Notes: a model not told the origin generated them from the sequence alone. 64,000 nucleotides of DNA from Aphrocallistes beatrix (GCA_963281255.1 OY725501.1:1651674-1715673); one strand, 5' to 3'. Positions 1 through 11,337 are shown, numbered from the stretch's first letter. Translations and numbers: made by a program.

Positions 1-477
1 AGACATTGTTTACTTCAGAGCAAATTGCCATATTTCAGCCAAAGATGTTTGAGATTTGCGCTTGATAAATTATAACTGTGTGGAAAGCAACAAAATTATC
101 GATATAGATCAAAATTGTGCTCTACTATATTCAACTTGCCAAGCTTCGATAAGAAAAGCCTTTATGAGAACAATGAATAAATCATAAATTGATTTAAATA
201 TGACATTGAAATAGAGGTTTCTCTGTATTCTGATTGAAACACATCGAATATTCTCTGCGACCAATCCCAATTTTCCAATGTTTCATCCGAGTGGAGAATG
301 ATGGACTAGATAAGGCAAATATAACAACAAACAATCCTTAATACAACTCAGAATTTGTTACATTCCTCGTTAAACAAAACATATTTTTATTTACTTTTAA
401 ACTGGAAGCATGTAGAGTCTCAAAGATCGTGTTGGAGAACTATTTTTAGACAAGAGAAAATAAACGCTTTTGTTGAA
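1..477. other. AT-rich stretch, nothing recognised
   Basis: No open frame, terminal repeat or family sequence that recurs elsewhere in the window was recognised here. It is treated as intergenic background. Confidence 0.5.
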
Positions 478-672
478 ATTATAAAAAAGGTGAAATGACG
501 TCATTTTTTCATGATGAGAGATCAGAACTTAGTGGAGTCATTGCCAAAATACTCCCACATGGCAAAACTCTTCTTGATTTCTGTACCTGTTAGTTTTTCA
601 ATCAATTCGTACAGATAGATATACATGTATATGCATAAATAAATATTAATCGAGTATTAATAGTAAAGATTT
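478..672 (+). repeat. Family A repeat, right-end fragment (A-a)
   Basis: Matches the 3' part of the dispersed family A. It has a perfect CRE-type TGACGTCA at 496-503, then the block TCAGAACTTAGTGGAG, the conserved TTTTTCAATCAATTCGTACAG, an AT-rich spacer and the terminal motif ATTAATCGAG..TTAATAGTAA. The GC-rich head is missing, so this is a truncated copy. Confidence 0.8.
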
Positions 673-744
673 ATGTGCAAATTATTCAAGAAAAACATCA
701 TACTCTCAAAGTAAAACAACCTATGGAGCATACTTAAGTATATA

Positions 745-915
745 CAGTCGACTCCGCTTAATAGGGCCACATCTGTCAGAGGACATTTTGACCCGATTAA
801 GCGGAGAATCCTATTAACCGAAAATATTTAGTATTAGTTTCTATGTGTAAGAGCTATTCCGGTCCTGCCAAAAGTGGCCCGATTAAACAGTGGCCTTATT
901 AAGCGGAGTCGACTG
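745..915. mobile_element. pogo-like MITE, family I (I1)
   Basis: A 171-bp element with inverted ends CAGTCGACTCCGCTTAATA and ..TTAAGCGGAGTCGACTG, flanked on both sides by TA. CAG...CTG ends and a TA duplication are typical of pogo/Tigger and other Tc1/mariner superfamily non-autonomous elements. There is no coding capacity. A second full copy is at 34121-34289 and a diverged piece at about 48525-48655. Confidence 0.85.
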
Positions 916-1275
916 TATTTAAAAAATGAGCCTAAAACATCTTTTGGAAATAATGAAAGTCTCAAATGTTCCATAAACTCTCCAAATGATAACTGTGAAT
1001 CTTAAGATACAAATATTATAGAAGCCACCCCTATGTCCATCCCCACAATATGTGGCTCAAGAACATAGATAGCAGTAACTTGCTGATATTGGGTTAGGAG
1101 TGCCTAGAAGATGATTAAACTAATACATGAGCTGCCTAATATCATTAACGTTAGTCTTTAATTGTATAGGACATTCTAGATGATTTCAATATTTAGGTCC
1201 CTTTTACTCAATTATTCTTGTACGAAATTTTTAAATAAATAATAAGAATTGGGCAGAATTTTCCATTTTAACCTA
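916..1275. other. Non-coding stretch, nothing recognised
   Basis: AT-rich sequence between elements I1 and B1. No gene or repeat was recognised. Confidence 0.4.
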
Positions 1276-2047
1276 CAGGGTGGCTCATAGGTTCTGATAC
1301 AAGCTTCATTAGGTATAAAAATTTTTATACTCAAACAATCTTAAATATTATGGCCTTTAGAGATCGTAATTCGAATATTTTCAATGGTTTTGAAAGATTT
1401 TTCGAGTCTAAGACCTGGAACTGTGTTTTGTAGGGTGAATTTTATGGAGAAAAAATGTGTCCTGGCACGCAGCGAAAATCGAGAATCGAGGTCACTGCTT
1501 CTGTCAAAAATGTCTTCATAATCGATGTTCTATGACGATTTAGCACCAGATACCTTTTATTCACCATGGAATTATTTCATAAATCCATTGAATTCATTAT
1601 CAGAAACGAGAGAAAGTTATAATTTCACGAGATCAAATTAGGTACATTTAGCAAAATCACCCAAAATTGCACTTTTTTCCACATCACCAAAAATCTGATC
1701 CAAATGGTTCTCAATATGTACTGATATAAACATCCTTTAATTCTACAAATTTAGAGTGTTCGAGGAAAATGTGAGAGCCAATTTTTCCTAGAATTTGAAT
1801 ATTCTAGAATGATCATTTGGAAAGCAGTGGGCCCTGATTCTCGATTTACGCTGCATGCTAGGACACATTTTTTCCTCATAAAAATCACCATACAAAACAT
1901 AGTTCCAGGTCTTAGACTCTGAAAATCTTTTAAAATCATTGATAATATTCGAATCACGATCTCTAAAGATCATAATAACTAAGATTGTTTGAGTATAAGA
2001 AATTTTATACCTAATGAAGCTTGGCACAGAACTTATGAGTCACCCTG
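1276..2047. mobile_element. TA-flanked long-inverted-repeat element, family B (B1)
   Basis: A 772-bp element beginning CAGGGTGGCTCATAGGTTCT and ending with the inverted counterpart ..ATGAGTCACCCTG, both bordered by TA. The inverted similarity runs about 200-250 bp into each end (for example GAAGCTTG/CAAGCTTC and the CTTTAGAGAT blocks). Short open frames are by-products of the fold-back structure, not genes. TA target and CAGGGTG ends point to a Tc1/mariner-mobilised element. Other copies: 3497-4059, 4772-4975, 6506-7399, 32783-33533, 57486-61497. Confidence 0.85.
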
Positions 2048-2348
2048 TATTTAAATTCTTATTTCCTATTTCCTAGCTGCAATATTTAGGAACAGATTTT
2101 CGGAGAGAAAAATATCTTAACATTTAACCAAAGCAAAATATTTGAAAATCCGTCCAGTTTTTCGATTCTACTCGCCGAAATCTTTCCAAAACTGTCGAGT
2201 TTTTTACTCTACGACCTTGGTAACTGAAGATACTTCATGTTTGAATTGATTTTTTAAATTACTAAAAACGGTACGAAGCAAATCTTTTTTGGGAAAGGCT
2301 TAATTTCCATTCGTTTTAAGTGTATCGAAATATTGAATAACATCAGAG
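2048..2348. other. Non-coding spacer
   Basis: AT-rich spacer between B1 and the hAT-like element. No gene was recognised. Confidence 0.4.
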
Positions 2349-3481
2349 CAAGGCTGGATTCGGTTAACCGGTTAACCGGCTAACCGCCGTTGATCTCGGT
2401 TAACGGTTATGAAAATCCTAGATCGACTAGCCGATCTGCTTTATTTTCTAAATATTTGTACTAATTTCATTGTTTTTGACAGAGATTCATGAATATTTCT
2501 AAAAAATTAATAATACATTATAATATCTACAAGCGCGCTTCGCTTGCTTGCGCTGCGCGGCTTGCGGACACTGCGTGTCCGCAGATTTACCCAGTGGGAG
2601 CTTGGGGATATTAGAGAAACAATACATCGCTTTCTTGTTTTATACTAAGCACGCTGGATTGTCATTTGTCTACGGTTACATTAATGAAATCAGAACTGTA
2701 GCATAAATTTTGTTTCGTGATAAATATAATTTACTTCGTATTAAGTCAACTAATCCTGAATGTAAGCTCAATTTGAATACACTAAGTTCACATTGGGGTA
2801 AAGATTATTATACTTAAATAATCAATTCCAGTCCATGTCGTTAAAAGTTATTTTATGATCGAATTGATTGATCGTAGCATATAACACACTTTAATTGTTG
2901 TTAACAATCAAATTATAGACTCAAAATAGCAGTATTCAATCATTTATATGAAATAGAATCGTGTGAATGGCATTATACAAGGCTGATAATTGATTGGTTC
3001 ACATAAACCAATGAATTTCAATCACAAATAGTTATTTTGATTGTATGTATGCATAAGTCAATACTATTTTATTCCAATGTATTTGCATTATAAAATAATC
3101 GAATTTGATTGGTCAGCACATTTTGTCACCTATCTCGGCGAGGTGTGAACATTTCGCTTAGATCTTCGAACTTAATCCTAGATTCATCATTTGACACGTA
3201 CATGCCAATTTTCGTATCTCTACGACTTGCCAATTCTTCAATCAATTCGGACAAACAAAAACAAAAACAAAAAAATCCTGGAGTTTTAATATATAAGATT
3301 TTCAATCATATAGTATATTTTGAGATAACTGAAAATTATCAAATTAATCACTAGCAGGTTAAATATTAGTCTAAAAATCCATATTTCAACCAATTAATAT
3401 TGACATCGGTTAACCAGTTAACCGCCATAGAGGGAACCAAAATAACCGAGCCCTAAAATCGGTTAGCCAGCCCCAGCCCTG
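2349..3481. mobile_element. hAT-like non-autonomous element (U) carrying family A pieces
   Basis: A 1,133-bp element with ends CAAGGCTGG... and ...CCAGCCCTG and repeated GGTTAACCG blocks near both ends in inverted orientation. ATCAGAG(C) is duplicated at 2342-2349 and 3482-3489, a 7-8 bp target duplication typical of hAT. The interior holds a family A head (2533-2620: AAGCGCGCTTCGCTTGCTTG, then a GCGGACAC hairpin) and a diverged family A tail (about 3145-3250, ending TTCTTCAATCAATTCGGACA). No transposase is encoded. Confidence 0.75.
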
Positions 3482-3496
3482 ATCAGAGCCTAAAAC

Positions 3497-4059
3497 GAAT
3501 CAGAGCCCACTGCTTTTCGAATTATCTTTCCAGAGTCTTCAAATTCTAGAAAAATTAGCACACACATTTTCCTCGAACACTCTAAATTTGTAGAAATATA
3601 CGATGTTCAGATTAGTGCATTTTAAGGACCATTTGGATCAGATTTTTTTGTGATGTGAATAAAAGTCCCATTTTGGGGAATTTTGCAAAATATACTAATT
3701 TGAACTGCGAATGAATAACGTTTTCTCATGTCTGATAATGAATTCATTGGATTGTGAAATATTTCTGTGGTGAATGAAAGGTATCTGGTGCTAAATCGTC
3801 ATGGAACATCGATTATGAAGACATTTTATATAGAAGCAGCGGGCTCTGATTTGCGAATTTCGCTGCGATGCAGGACACTTTTTTTATTCCCCAAACTCGT
3901 CATATTAAACACATTTCTGAATATTAGAATCGAAAAATCTTTTAAAATCATTGAAAGTATTCGAATAACAATCTCTAAAGACCATAATAACTAAGACTGT
4001 TTGAGTATGAGAAATTCTATACCTAATGAAGCTTGTATCAGAACTTATTAATCACCCTG
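3497..4059. mobile_element. Family B element, left-truncated (B2)
   Basis: Shares the central block GGTATCTGGTGCTAAATCGTC and the right arm of B1, ending ..AATCACCCTG followed by TA. The left arm is missing. It abuts the right target duplication of element U. Confidence 0.8.
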
Positions 4060-4285
4060 TATAGCAGTAGTTAACTTCAAAATATGGCATATCAATTTTT
4101 TTCACATAATGACACCTTCAAAAGTGTTGAAAAAGTTGCCAATCATGCCTGGGGACCCTAAAATGACCTCTTCCGATTGCATCTGTCGGAATCCCATATC
4201 TATAACTTCATTTAACCATACCAAATCATTATTTTATTGCTGAATTCGTGTCGAGCATTGAATTTCCAGCGATTTGATATTTATA

Positions 4286-4456
4286 CAGTAGATATTGGAT
4301 ATAGTGATGTGTAGAGACAGTGATTTTTTACTCTTTTATCACAATTCCCAATAAAATTAGTTTGGAATGTCTTCGACTGGGGCACCTCAAACTGAACAAA
4401 TTTATCACTGTATCCAATATATCAATCTATCCAATAATACTATATCCAATCTACTG
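4286..4456. mobile_element. pogo-like MITE (T)
   Basis: A 171-bp element at TA. The left end CAGTAGATATTGGATATAGT is matched in inverted orientation by ACTATATCCAATCTACTG at the right, with inner repeats of TATCCAAT. No coding sequence. Confidence 0.8.
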
Positions 4457-4771
4457 TATTGTCAATTTTTGTAGAATTTTTTGTCTGCTTGTTCATAGCA
4501 ACGACCAGAGATTTGAAAAAAATTCCTGGCCGTTGCACGGCACAGTCAACCTAAAAACTTGTATCCTTTTGAAGCGACACCAGGTGATACAAGTGGCTCT
4601 AATTGGCGAAATATTGGCATTTGAGTCAGAAAAAATCGGTATTAAGGTTTAGACCCCCTATAGGAATCTAAAAATGTTAAAAACGCACTTTAGGGAACAT
4701 TTTTGATGATAAACAAATTACCCATGTGAAACTCTAACCTTAACCACACACATAATAGTACTTGGAAAGTA
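4457..4771. other. Non-coding stretch
   Basis: Contains a short inverted pair around 4498-4540 (GCAACGACCAG and CTGGCCGTTGC) but no gene. Confidence 0.35.
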
Positions 4772-4975
4772 TAACTAGCATATAGAGTGAACTATAAGTT
4801 GTGTCACAAGCTTCATTAGGTATATATTTTCTTATACCTAGACAATATTAGTTATTATTATGGTCTTTAGATATTGTATATCGAATATTTTAAATGATTT
4901 TGAATAATTTTTGAGCCAAAGGCCTTGAACTGTATATTGTAATATTGTGAGTTTTGTCAAGAAAAATGTGATGTT
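4772..4975. mobile_element. Family B fragment, one arm (B5)
   Basis: Matches a B arm (CACAAGCTTCATTAGGTATA, then the TGGTCTTTAGA block) but lacks a clean CAGGGTG end and the other arm. Confidence 0.65.
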
Positions 4976-5325
4976 TGCATTATTTCGAATTAATATGTTG
5001 ATATTAGTTCGAATTTCTCCTCTTTGCATTAGTTCGAATTAATTCTGATGTTGGCATTGGTTCTAAAGTTAGATGTGCATTATATCAGTTGTTTTCAACC
5101 TTTTTTGAATGAGACCCTTGTATCAATTTTCCTTTATTTTGTGGACCTCCCTCCTATTAGCCGTAATACAAAATTTCGAATCCTGTGGATCCCCTGAAAT
5201 CTTTTGTGGACCACTAAGGGGTTCATGAACTCCAGGTTGAGAACCACTACATTATATACGTAGTTTTATTTTGATGTTGGCATTAGTTCGATATATAGAT
5301 GTGCATTAGTTCGAAAGTTAGATCC
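4976..5325. repeat. Degenerate AGTTCGAA-containing direct repeats
   Basis: Units resembling GCATTAGTTCGAATTAAT and GATGTTGGCATTAGTTCGA recur at least six times, imperfectly spaced, like a decayed minisatellite. A 164-bp hAT-like element (5086-5249) splits the array. Confidence 0.6.
5086..5249. mobile_element. hAT-like MITE with perfect 8-bp target duplication (X)
   Basis: Begins CAGTTGTTTTCAACC and ends GGTTGAGAACCACTA, imperfect inverted ends of the hAT/Charlie style. The direct repeat CATTATAT is identical at 5078-5085 and 5250-5257. The element is 164 bp and cannot encode a protein. Confidence 0.88.
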
Positions 5326-5572
5326 TGTATGCCAACTAAATCCTCCGAATTATTTCTTAACGTATTGTAATAAGCAAATTCTCTTATTTTAGCCCTTCTA
5401 AAATGCTAATTAACAACCCCATCGTTCAGAAATTTTTCACGTTCATTTGGCTGATATTCTCTTCAGAAAATGCTGCTTTTCCCTGATTTCTTTTCAATAT
5501 CTTTCCTAAAATTCTAATGCCGATTTAAGGGTTTATTTATTGTTCGTTTTATTTCTACACGAAGCAATAAAT

Positions 5573-5700
5573 GAGTTTTTCGACTATAACTCAGCCATTT
5601 TATTTGTTAGAAGGCTGAAATTTTAATAGAATGTGTATATTAGTATATCTCACATATGATCGAAATGACTCGAAATGGCATATAAAATAGGATCAAATTC
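5573..5700 (-). repeat. Family A internal fragment (A-s)
   Basis: Reverse-orientation match to the middle of family A: TTTTCGACTATAACTCAGCC, then GAAGGCTGAAATTTTAATAG. Head and tail are absent. Confidence 0.6.
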
Positions 5701-5839
5701 GAATGCCTAGTTCTTTGCGATTTTCAAATTATGACCGCAATACATAGCAATGCACTTTTTCAACCATCTTAATACTGATCACTATTCTGAACATGTGCAA
5801 AAAGACCATTAAGGCGTTTTACTTTTCTACTGAGATTAA

Positions 5840-5957
5840 CCCACGCTTGCCACAGGAATGTGTTGCGTCATTTCCGGTTTAAGCCATTTTCAATGGGGAA
5901 GCCATACAAATTTGGGGTTACTACTATAAATAGAAAAATCCCAAATGCTTTCAAGGG
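5840..5957. mobile_element. piggyBac-like MITE, family D (D1)
   Basis: 118 bp with TTAA at 5836-5839 and 5958-5961, starting CCCACGCTTGCCACAGG and ending TTTCAAGGG. The CCC..GGG ends at a TTAA duplication are the piggyBac signature. A copy of identical length is at 51865-51982, and one in the opposite orientation is at 6959-7074. Confidence 0.88.
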
Positions 5958-5961
5958 TTAA

Positions 5962-6505
5962 TAGATAAAATTTAGATTTCGAAGTTTTAGACCAATCAAT
6001 TGTTAACAGACCTCTCAAGGAATCTATAGAAGTGAAAATTTAACCAAAATCAATTTAACAATTTAACATTTCTCCTAAATGAAGTCTCATGAAACAATCT
6101 CCTTAACTGTGTTACATCTAGTCATCTCTTCTGGGGGGACTTTTCCGCCACTGAATATATCTTTGTTCACTGTCTATGATGCTAACCCCTCCTGAGTGCC
6201 TAGCGAAATGGAAAACATGCCCCTTCCTGATTTCAAAGATGCATATTTATTACATATCAGAGCTAGAATATTTTGTTTGGATGTAGTTGTCGGAAATGTT
6301 TTGGATGGAACTCGATAACTTGAAATGACAATTGCCGTTGTTCTTCATCATTTTAAATGAGTATGAGTTTAATTTAAGTCGGTTTCAAGCATAACAACGC
6401 GCTCAGCACAATCATTGATGACCCGTATTGTCGAACAATTTGCTTGGCTTATTGGTATTTGCTGCAGTGTCCACAACTCCGGACTGACTGAAAGGAAGTC
6501 TTGTA
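5962..6505. other. Non-coding stretch, nothing recognised
   Basis: AT-rich intergenic sequence between D1 and B3, with no supported feature. Confidence 0.4.
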
Positions 6506-7399
6506 CAGGGTGACTAATAAGTTCTGATACAAGCTTCATTTTGTATAGAATTTCTCATACTCAAACAGTCTTTGTTATTATGGTCTTTAGAGATTGTTAT
6601 TCGAATACTTTCAATGATTTTGAGATTTTTCGAGATTTTTCGATTCTAATATTCAGAAATGTGTTTAATATGGCGAGTTTTGAGAATAAAAATGTGTCCT
6701 GCTTCGCATCGAAATTCGCAAATCAGAGCCCGCTGCTTCTATATAAAATGTCTTCATAATCGATGTTCCATGGCGATTTAGCACCAGATACCTTTCATTC
6801 ACCACAGAAATATTTCACAAATCCACTGAATTCATTATCAGACATGAGAAAACGTTATTCATTCGCAGTTCAAATTAGGTATATTTTGCAAAATCCCCCA
6901 AATGGCACTTTTATTCACATCGCAAAAAAATCTGATCCAAATGGTCCTTAATTATTATCCCTTGGAAGCACTTGGGATTTTTCTATTTGTAGTAGTAGCC
7001 CTACTTGTATGGCTTCCCCATTGAAAATGGCTTAAACGGGAAATGACGCAACACATTCCTGTGGCAAGCGTGGGTTGAAATGCACTAATCTGAACATCGT
7101 ATATTTCTACAAATTGAGAGTGTTCGAGGAAAATGTGTGTGCTAATTTTCCTAGAATTTAAAGACTCTGGAAAGATAATTCGAAAAGCAGTAGGCTCTGA
7201 TTCGCGATTTTCGCAGCGTGGCAGGACACATTTTTTATTCTCAAAACTCGCCATATTAAACACATTTCTGAATATTAGAATCGAAAAATCTTTTAAAATC
7301 ATTGAAAGTATTTAAATAACGATCTCTAAAGACCATAATTACTAAGACTGTTTGATTATAAGAAATTATATACCTATTGAAGCTTGTATCAGAACCCTG
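6506..7399. mobile_element. Family B element interrupted by D2 (B3)
   Basis: Left end CAGGGTGACTAATAAG after TA. The right end is shortened, with AGAACCCTG before TA. Both arms and the GCACCAGATACCTTTCATTC centre are present. Removing the D2 insertion gives the length of the other B copies. Confidence 0.85.
6959..7074. mobile_element. piggyBac-like MITE, family D (D2), nested in B3
   Basis: Reverse-complement copy of D1: it begins CCCTTGGAAGC and ends AAGCGTGGG. The flanks TTAT and TTGA are decayed versions of TTAA. Comparison with B1 and B4 shows the uninterrupted site. Confidence 0.85.
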
Positions 7400-8189
7400 T
7401 AGAAGGCTGGTTGCCTCAAATTTGTTTATTGAATGAGTTGGGGCCCAGGCGACGAAGTCACTTGGTTTCGCTGTTATTGATAGACCCACTAGAAACCTTT
7501 TCTTCAAATTGACTTGGAGATTGTTATCAAAGAGGGCCAGCCGTAAAGATCCTCAGTTCTTCTTATGTTGGCCTCTTTTGAGAATTGATGTCAACATGAG
7601 CCTACTGCTCCAGCGTCTGCAACAGTAGCAGGTCGGTACTAATGTACTCACTGGCGCAATCACCCACATTCTGATATAAATCGTCACTGTACAAAGTATA
7701 TTTTGATGGACTTCATGCGGCTCGTCTTTGCATTGCTTAAACTGTTGATGGAATGCAAATATTTTGAGACAGTTATACCCTTCGCCATCTAGCGCGATTT
7801 GTTGTATTAGCCAGGTGACCTGAAATGAGGGTGATATCTTTAATCACTGAACATAAAAAGGGCTAGCAAGTTGAATTCTAGATATTCCTCTCTTGGATGA
7901 TGTTCCAGCTTCTTAAGTAGAGTAATTAAAAGATCTCGCCCCGATGCTCCATAATTTTCCGAAGAATGCTCACAGTCTGAAAATATATCGCAACTTCCAG
8001 ACCCATCGCAGTCCAGAGAATGGTGGGCATATTGCTCAAAGAAAGACCAGAAATCCTTAAATCTTCTAAAAAGTTAGATTCCTAGATCGGAAGACACGAA
8101 GAACATTTCGAACACAGCCGCTGCTAGTCTTACTAGTATATGATGGTGATAGGCGATGTAAAGCAACATTCGATTGAAAGCCTCTTGGA

Positions 8190-8394
8190 CAGTGGCGGAT
8201 TTACTGGTGGCGAGGGTGGGCAGCCGCCTACCTCGATCAACCTTTGCCCACCCTGATGCCCACCCTTTTTTCTTACTGGTGTCTGATATAAATACTATAA
8301 ATAACAATAACATTTTTCAGTTTTCAGTTGCCCACCCAGTCAGATTCGATGTCACGCTGATCCCCCCTGTCGTAGCCCTCTAGCGCCGCCCCTT
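8190..8394. mobile_element. hAT-like MITE with 8-bp target duplication (Y)
   Basis: A 205-bp insertion starting CAGTGGCGGATTTACTGG and ending TAGCGCCGCCCCTT. CTCTTGGA is duplicated exactly at 8182-8189 and 8395-8402. It interrupts the minus-strand ghost gene. Confidence 0.85.
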
Positions 8395-8743
8395 CTCTTG
8401 GACGAAAGTTATAGCCCCTCTGTGGAATCCATTATTGCTCGCCGTCGTATCGAAGCAGTGACCGGCGAGATGGGGAGCGACACCTGTCCACTCCTGTAGA
8501 GTATGGATTATCTTCTATCCTAGTGACCACCAGGTGGCATTAAGCAGTCAGGGAATCCCTAACTACTTTTCCACATCCTTATCTGAAACACTAGAGCCAT
8601 TCTGTCACTTTTTCGCATTCGCAATCTAATAGTATCTTCTCATCAAAGTGAGCTATCAGAGAAACTGTCTGGACACAAAGTCCCTTTTATCCTGACTCCG
8701 TTCGCCTTTCTTGAGTCTTTGCCAGCTTCATAGTTGGTAGATA

Positions 8744-9533
8744 CAGTCCCGGCAAAAAGTTTGGAATATTTTATGTAAAATATGAATATTCTAGTTTTAG
8801 CAAAAATAACAAATTTTAATATTGCAGAATATTTTTTATCAATTTAATACTACAAGCGCGCTTCGCTTGCTTGTGCTGCGCGGCTGGCGGACACTTTGTG
8901 TCCGCCGGAGGCTCCCTTCGGTCGCCTGGAGGTGACATTGGTTAATTATAAGGGAGATATCATCTCTAAATATGTCCATCTTAGTTTAAAATCGAAATCA
9001 CTCAAAAATCACCAAATTTGTCAATTTTTAAATTTTGATGCGTAATGATGACGTCATAACAAAGTGATGAGTCATCATTTTTTTGTGAGGTATGTTAGTA
9101 TACAGATTCTATTAAAATTTCAGCCTTCTATCTCCTATAATGGCTGAGTTATGCCCGAATAACTGTGTTGCTTAACTTTTAAAAATGTGACAATGACGTC
9201 ATAATTCCATGATGAGTCGACATTTTGCTCTGAACTCAGAACTTACTGGAGCCATAGCCAAAAAACTCCCACATGCCAAAAATAAGCCTTCTGCGCCCGG
9301 CAGTTTCTTCAATCAATTCGTTACAGATATATATATATATAGATATATATATACAATAATTGAGTTTAATAGTAAGGATAAGGATGTAAATCTAGTGTCT
9401 ACTCTTTCTATAACACGAAAAGTATGAGATATCTAATTAAAATATATTACTTGTGCATATACTATGTTTAATACCGGGTAAATTCAAAAAAATTGGAAAA
9501 TACTAATATATTCCAGACTTTTTGCCGGCACTG
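8744..9533. mobile_element. Tc1-like non-autonomous element (Q) with nested family A copy
   Basis: TA-flanked. The left end CAGTCCCGGCAAAAAGTTTG and the right end, whose reverse complement reads CAGTGCCGGCAAAAAGTCTG, form inverted repeats. Of its 790 bp, most is the nested family A copy at 8852-9380; the remaining sequence shows no transposase. Confidence 0.85.
8852..9380 (+). repeat. Family A repeat, near full length (A-c)
   Basis: Reads from the head (AAGCGCGCTTCGCTTGCTTG, hairpin GGCGGACAC-TTT-GTGTCCGCC) through AATTATAAGGGAGAT, two perfect TGACGTCA sites (9049-9056, 9194-9201) and an AP-1-like TGAGTCA, to TTTCTTCAATCAATTCGTTA. A (TA)n tract and TTTAATAGTAAGGAT follow. Short open frames inside it recur in other copies but have no protein support. 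Confidence 0.85.
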
Positions 9534-10270
9534 TAAGTAGATTGATGTAAGGTTAACACCTACAGTGGACAATGGCAGAGCAACGATATGCATTGCTTGG
9601 TGAGAAGCCTGGTTGGTACGAGCTAGACTGGCATTTAATAACTCATCATCAATGACTCAACGCTTGTCATAAGTCGGGTTAAAGACAGGTTTAAACTCGA
9701 GAGAGGTTACTTGCAGTTGTTACACTCATAATACGCTCCAAGTGGTATGTGCTGACCGTAGCATGCCTCATCAGAGGAGCTAGACAGTCACTCGTTCTCA
9801 GATGCGTCATCTGATTGGGAGGAAGATGGCACAATGAACTGAAAAGAATCTTTGCCTCATTTCCTTCACACGTTCCCTGGATAATTCATCGTGATCACGC
9901 TTCCTGCTGTTTGAATGATTTATCCTCCCCCATTACCATTATCATAAGGTATGCTGATCATCAAGATATTCCATCCTGCGGAATCCGTATGAGTTGAACA
10001 CAGTCTGAGTGAGCGATGTCGAATAGAATATCCAGGAAATCAGTGAACACTGTCTCAAGCTGATAATATTTCTCACTCCACGGGTGTTTGCATTGCTGAC
10101 AGACGTGTTTTCAGCTTGTAATGTCTTCTATTTTGAGACTACGTTGGGGGAATGTGTAGTTGGGATATTCGACTTGTCTAGAATTTCATCACCTCAACAG
10201 CGACATCATTGCAGCTCTGAGACAGGTTGAGCCATTTGACCTTCAGGCTGTGATAAAGTCTCCAAAACAC

Positions 10271-11337
10271 GACCCCGGTAATTGGTAACTGATGAGCATT
10301 TTCTTCTGAAATAATTGGAAATAGCTGCCCGACCAGGAACACATTATTTTATGCTCTTGTTGTGATCTTTTTCACCATAATAATTTTCAAAGATTGTATG
10401 ATGTATAATTCTTTTCAAATTTGATCTTTATATAATATCGTCCAATATTTATATACCAGTTCATTTGGTGACCGTTGCATTCATAAATTTCAACGCAATA
10501 GAAAAGACTCAATTTCATCATATTATTAAAAATCAACACAAAAGAAGGACTTAAGTTAATTCCGATGTTTTTTTATGTAATCATATCTAAATATAGAGCA
10601 TAACCACCGTTACGGTGCGTAATTCTATTCAGCTTTAATTATTTGCTACGGTAGACTCGGGTTCAACCGGACCACTTGAAGCCTGGTGGCTTCCCTGATA
10701 TAACCATATCAATCAAATCAAGAATTTGTTAATATTAATTAACATTTCAGAATACGTGTATGTGATTTGCCTATACAAGTACGATCCTCCGATTTTTCTT
10801 CATGAATCTGTCGATTACCGCTTCTATCTTGATCTTGTGAAGCTCCTCCCTGTTGATAGTGAACACAGCCAGGTCAATCTTGCCCTCCAACAGGGAGGGC
10901 CACTGCCACCCCTAATCCCCCTCTGGCGCCTTGCCTGTTCATAAAGGAATATATATTCCAACTGTAAGAAACTAAGTAAACTACACATTCTAATAACTGA
11001 GATTTGAGAACCCCTACTCAATTACTAACAAAAAGTAAAAATTATCTAGATTTTGATACCTGATGTACTTGTCTCTAGTCACGGCCAATATATATGATTG
11101 CTATTAGTGACACAAAGTCGGACAGGTTGACAAATTTCTACATGAGAACAATTATCTGTGTTTAAATTTTCAATAATAAGTAATTAGGATGTATGTATAG
11201 TTTACTAATTTAAAATAAAAATTAACATTTCTTACAATTTGAGTACATATTCCTCTATGAATAATTCCACTGTAATACTTGTACCATTTGCATAGTGGTT
11301 TTGAGGTTGTCGAATGCTTTGGTCCGGGTAGTACATA
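10271..11337. other. Non-coding stretch with a few repeat scraps
   Basis: Mostly AT-rich. A GC-richer patch at 10850-10940 (CCACCCCTAATCCCC, CTCTGGCGCCTTG) may be one end of a decayed hAT-like element. About 10943-10965 resembles family P (GGAATATATATTCCAACT). No gene was recognised. Confidence 0.35.

Larger units (their letters stand above)
7400..10270 (-). pseudogene. Ghost of a large unidentified protein gene, split by insertions
   Basis: On the minus strand, protein-like segments follow in order from right to left. The stretch with PWSEKYYQLETVFTDFLDIL and FDIAHSDCVQLIRIPQD lies at about 9965-10090. Next come an Asp/Ser-rich part and a DDELLNASLARTNQASHQAM segment near 9600-9650. A segment with LIAHFDEKILLDCECEKVTE is near 8620-8680, YIAYHHHILVRLAAAVFEMF near 8100-8170, and an FRSPG..MAK segment near 7790-7830. 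They lie in different frames with stops between. From memory this order resembles a multicopy arthropod/cnidarian family of unknown function (motifs like HWDGK, CRHH and RAPG..HARWMAK), possibly transposon-derived; I could not verify this. Two transposons (8190-8394, 8744-9533) interrupt it. The base composition is less AT-rich than its surroundings. Confidence 0.55.

Noticed and set aside
1751..2027. Open frames in family B arms (also 6541-7507, 32812-33058)
   Set aside because: They lie in inverted repeat arms and read equally on both strands; no protein similarity.
10660..10700. GGGTTCAACCGG resembling a tRNA B box
   Set aside because: No A box, acceptor stem or anticodon arm fits around it.
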